Below are positions 5,689 to 5,830 of a stretch of DNA of 5,830 nt, in pieces (the first letter of the stretch is position 1; each line of letters opens with the position of its first letter). Position numbers and translations under genes: made by a program. Below the pieces are notes generated by a model. That model was given only the letters and a program-made list of their open reading frames with translations, did no database searches and was not told the origin of the DNA. This stretch comes from Clostridia bacterium (lineage in GTDB: Bacteria; Bacillota; Clostridia; Peptostreptococcales; Anaerovoracaceae), in assembly GCA_024403005.1 (NCBI GenBank), contig JAKSSQ010000115.1:1-5830 (forward strand). Reading direction: 5' to 3'.

Positions 5689-5830
5689 TTAATTCTGTTT
5701 TGGAAGCAGTCCGGAAGACTTAAGTGCCCTCTTAACCGGCATGTACACTGCAATGGCTGCGATGCACTTTACCAGGTCGCCGGGCAAATAAATAAGGCAG
5801 CCGGCCTTAAGAATTCTGGAAACGGAATAG
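5689..5830 (-). CDS. bioY: Biotin transporter BioY, C-terminal end (partial)
   Basis: The last 46 codons of a gene that enters from the right edge, in frame from 5829 to the TAA at 5691-5689. The residues contain GCLIYLPGDLVKCIAAIAVYMPVKRAL in two overlapping stretches: YLPGDLVK followed by a hydrophobic helix and a basic tail. This is the characteristic C-terminus of BioY, the biotin-binding membrane subunit (S component) of ECF-type vitamin transporters, which usually has about 180-200 residues. Only about a quarter of the protein is visible, so the assignment rests on this motif. It converges on the SGNH hydrolase gene, and the hairpin at 5637-5672 probably ends both transcripts. Confidence 0.82.
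   Translation of the reverse strand, partial: YSVSRILKAGCLIYLPGDLVKCIAAIAVYMPVKRALKSSGLLPKQN

Overview
The window looks like chromosomal DNA from a Gram-positive anaerobe of the class Clostridia. This is inferred from strong AGGAGG-type ribosome binding sites, the style of the OmpR-type regulator, a bacterial RadA, an ECF-type biotin transporter subunit (BioY), and a P-loop/SAD-like protein of a kind I associate with Clostridia. Base composition is mid-range by eye. I cannot name a genus. There is no sign of phage, insertion sequence, CRISPR array, tRNA or rRNA, and almost all of the window is coding.

Layout, left to right: (1) 1-584, minus strand: N-terminal part of a membrane sensor histidine kinase, cut by the left edge. 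(2) 593-1267, minus: its partner OmpR/PhoB-type response regulator. (3) 1326-2726, minus: radA, with its own extended -10 promoter. radA, regulator and kinase lie head to tail with a 58-base gap and then an 8-base gap, so they may share a transcript. (4) 2804-2828: a hairpin terminator closing the next unit upstream. (5) 2848-3777, minus: an uncharacterised protein joining a P-loop NTPase domain to a C-terminal domain resembling the second additional domain (SAD) of alanyl-tRNA synthetase. (6) 3841-4794, minus: a membrane-anchored alpha/beta hydrolase, probably first gene of a two-gene unit with (5). (7) 4835-4886: two divergent promoters that appear to share one palindromic -35 hexamer. (8) 4913-5632, plus: a cytoplasmic SGNH/GDSL-type hydrolase. 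(9) 5637-5672: a strong hairpin terminator between converging genes. (10) 5689-5830, minus: the C-terminal end of bioY, cut by the right edge.

Most genes are ordinary housekeeping or regulatory genes. The points that deserve attention are the P-loop/SAD-like fusion with a rearranged metal-site signature, the symmetric divergent promoter whose single TTGCAA can serve as -35 in both directions, and a RadA zinc finger that lacks one residue between its last two cysteines. I see no complete new multi-gene system. The P-loop/SAD-like protein is the best candidate for undescribed biology.
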